Shown piece after piece: positions 62,193-64,000 of a stretch of 64,000 bases of DNA. How positions within the stretch are numbered: the first letter of the stretch is position 1; each line of letters begins with the position of its first letter. The notes under the pieces were generated by a model. That model made no database searches, was not told the origin of the DNA, and was given only the letters and a program-made list of their open reading frames with translations. This DNA is from Steinernema hermaphroditum. Lineage: Eukaryota > Nematoda > Chromadorea > Rhabditida > Steinernematidae. Where the stretch lies: contig CM059625.1 in assembly GCA_030435675.1 (NCBI GenBank), forward strand, positions 1,612,001 to 1,676,000. Direction: 5' to 3'. Position numbers and translations under genes: made by a program.

Positions 62193-64000
62193 CGTTGGCA
62201 CCAACCCGGAACCTTCTTAAATGAGTAAAGTAACCTGTTGTGGTTCGATTAAACAGGCTAATCACAACTATGTGTAAGATCTCGCAATTAAACGACTCCG
62301 TCTACAAGGTAAACATCATCATTATCCTCTGCGGCAAACAAAGATCTCGTGCATCGCAATCGTGATTAATTTAATTACCAGGCTTCGTTGTCTCTTTTGT
62401 CGGTGATGAAAGCGAAAAATACAATCGAAAACATGTAATGCTTCAGCAAGTGACCATGAAATCGTCCTAGAACATAACACAAAATCGTATCGCCTACATC
62501 GTTTTCTTGTTTATGACCTCGTTCAGCACTGATCATAACATGTACTTGTGTTGTTTTCAGCAAGTTCGACGAGGTTCAACTTAAGAGCCAAAAAAAGTGA
62601 GAAGACTCTGAAAGTACTACGGCAATACCAAAGGAATCCCCAATGATTTTGATGTACAGCATTGTGAAGTTGGATATCTTTTCGGTCCTCGAAGCCTGCA
62701 CTGACTAAAACTAATGGATACGATAAGTCTGGTACACATTTGGCACACGTATTTTCCATTCATCAATTTTGTTTTGTTTCTCCCTTTGTTGAATTGTTTA
62801 TTTTGTTCGGTGATTATATGTTTCAGAGTGCTTTAACTAAGCGAAACTATTGTATTCGTGATCGCGACGATGTACAGAGAACAGTGGGTGTTGTCTACGT
62901 CTGAAAATATCATAAACACCATAATATAAGCAAGAGATAGCCGTTCCGATCAGTGGAAGGCAGGTGAATTTCTTGGCTATGTGTTTTATGATCATCTTCA
63001 GTTGTTAGTTCCTCGTTCATCAAATGTAGCGCGGTGAGACGTACTCCGCAGACCTATTTGTTTTCGAGCAATTTCCGACTACAACAGGAGTTAATGTCGT
63101 AAAACTAGTAACTGCGTGGCCAAGTCTATCTGAAGGACACCACGAAAGAACCTAAAGGTTTTCAGCGCCTGTTTACCAGGTATTTGAGCCTACGACTCCC
63201 CCTGCATATGGTTACCGGGCATATAACTTAAGTGGAAAGTGAATTTTCCCATCGAATTGTTGCTGTTGCCCCGCTACCTCCTTCACAGCCGGCGCCGCGG
63301 ATACGTGATTACCCCTCGTTTACTTGTTGCAGTCACTCGGGAGGCAGGCGGTCGGCAGACGCCTGTCTTTCGCTTAAGTGACGAATGCGCGCTTTAATTT
63401 ATTACATAATACTCTAGGGCACATTATGATATTATGTTATACAGGCTTCAAGGCGCGAGTTCAATTTTTTTTCCTTGTTCGTTTTTATATTAAAAACAGA
63501 CTCATTATCGTATCTTAGTCCTGAAGAATTCGCCCGTATAAAGTGTTTTCCTACATGTGCCGTTCTACTGTCTGGCTGGCCCATTGAAAAAAGGTAGAGG
63601 GGGTTCTTGGTGCTTCCCATCTGCTCCAGCTCTGCAGCGGCACCACGTTCAAGCGTAACGATTGTAGACCCGCATCAAAATAAATGTCTCGGTTGAATTT
63701 AGGGATTTGGGTTTCTTTAAATATTTGTTACATGTCGAACTGTGCGTCCAGCTGTTCCTTAGGTTCTTCTGAAGGGCATTTCTCGATTTGACTCATCCTT
63801 CTACCGGCCGAATTAGCCAACTTTTGTTGAGGAGCATTGATAAGCGATGAGTGAATATGCGATAGAAAGATCTCCGATCGAGTTGTTTATCGACAATCGT
63901 GGGAAGCTAAGGCGTTTGTTAAGGTTTTTTTCCCTCTAGAGTTGGCCGTCCGGTGTTAGCAATAACATTTTTTTATCTGGCCCTTGACAGAGTCATTATG
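62193..64000. other. right-end intergenic region
   Basis: About 1.8 kb with no supported gene. A 36-base exon-like block at 62561-62596 lies between TTTTCAG and GTGAGA. The rest has only short open frames without recognisable content. A GC-rich patch at about 63265-63370 could be a promoter of a gene beyond the window. Confidence 0.4.

Noticed and set aside
62561..62596. A 36-base exon-like block, in phase with exon 1 of the 61.8-kb gene
   Set aside because: The second exon at 62090-62192 gives a complete frame with a stop, while this block has no onward partner.

Overview
This is nuclear DNA of a nematode, most likely a clade V (rhabditid/strongylid) worm. The evidence is intron-rich genes with many introns of 38-50 bases, C. 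elegans-like versions of housekeeping proteins, a 12-cysteine DB-module secreted protein (a nematode family), and splice-acceptor sequences just upstream of most start codons, as expected for spliced-leader trans-splicing. No bacterial, phage, plasmid or CRISPR features are visible. Species cannot be fixed by eye.

The left third (0-25 kb) is gene-dense. In order it holds dihydropteridine reductase (-), a DNAJC21-type J protein (+), the CCT1/TCP-1 alpha chaperonin subunit (-), a secreted Gly/Val-rich nematode protein (+), a divergent pair of secreted cysteine-rich proteins (ET/Ly6-like on -, DB module on +), a small secreted basic peptide precursor (+), an HspBP1/Fes1-type Hsp70 exchange factor (+) and an RGS-domain protein (-). 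Three long inverted-repeat (foldback) elements lie here, one inside an intron.

The middle (25.4-52.5 kb) is AT-rich and almost empty. It holds a retroposed GC-rich element with an 11-base target-site duplication and an AAAGT tail (37.06-37.61 kb), a 359-base tandem duplication (50.8-51.5 kb), an isolated exon-like block (36.53-36.72 kb), and a promoter-like cluster at 49.07-49.1 kb.

The right end (52.5-64 kb) holds a small secreted Cys-rich protein (+), a 13-exon TEX2-like SMP lipid-transfer protein (-), myo-inositol-3-phosphate synthase (-) and a previously easy-to-miss two-exon 60-residue protein (+).

Three genes are proteostasis factors that act around Hsp70 and CCT (J protein, HspBP1, CCT1). 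TEX2 and inositol synthase, next to each other on the same strand, both touch phospholipid metabolism at the ER, but nothing in the sequence shows co-regulation. Exon boundaries below were chosen by reading frame, phase and GT..AG signals. In every multi-exon model given, the exon lengths sum to a multiple of three.
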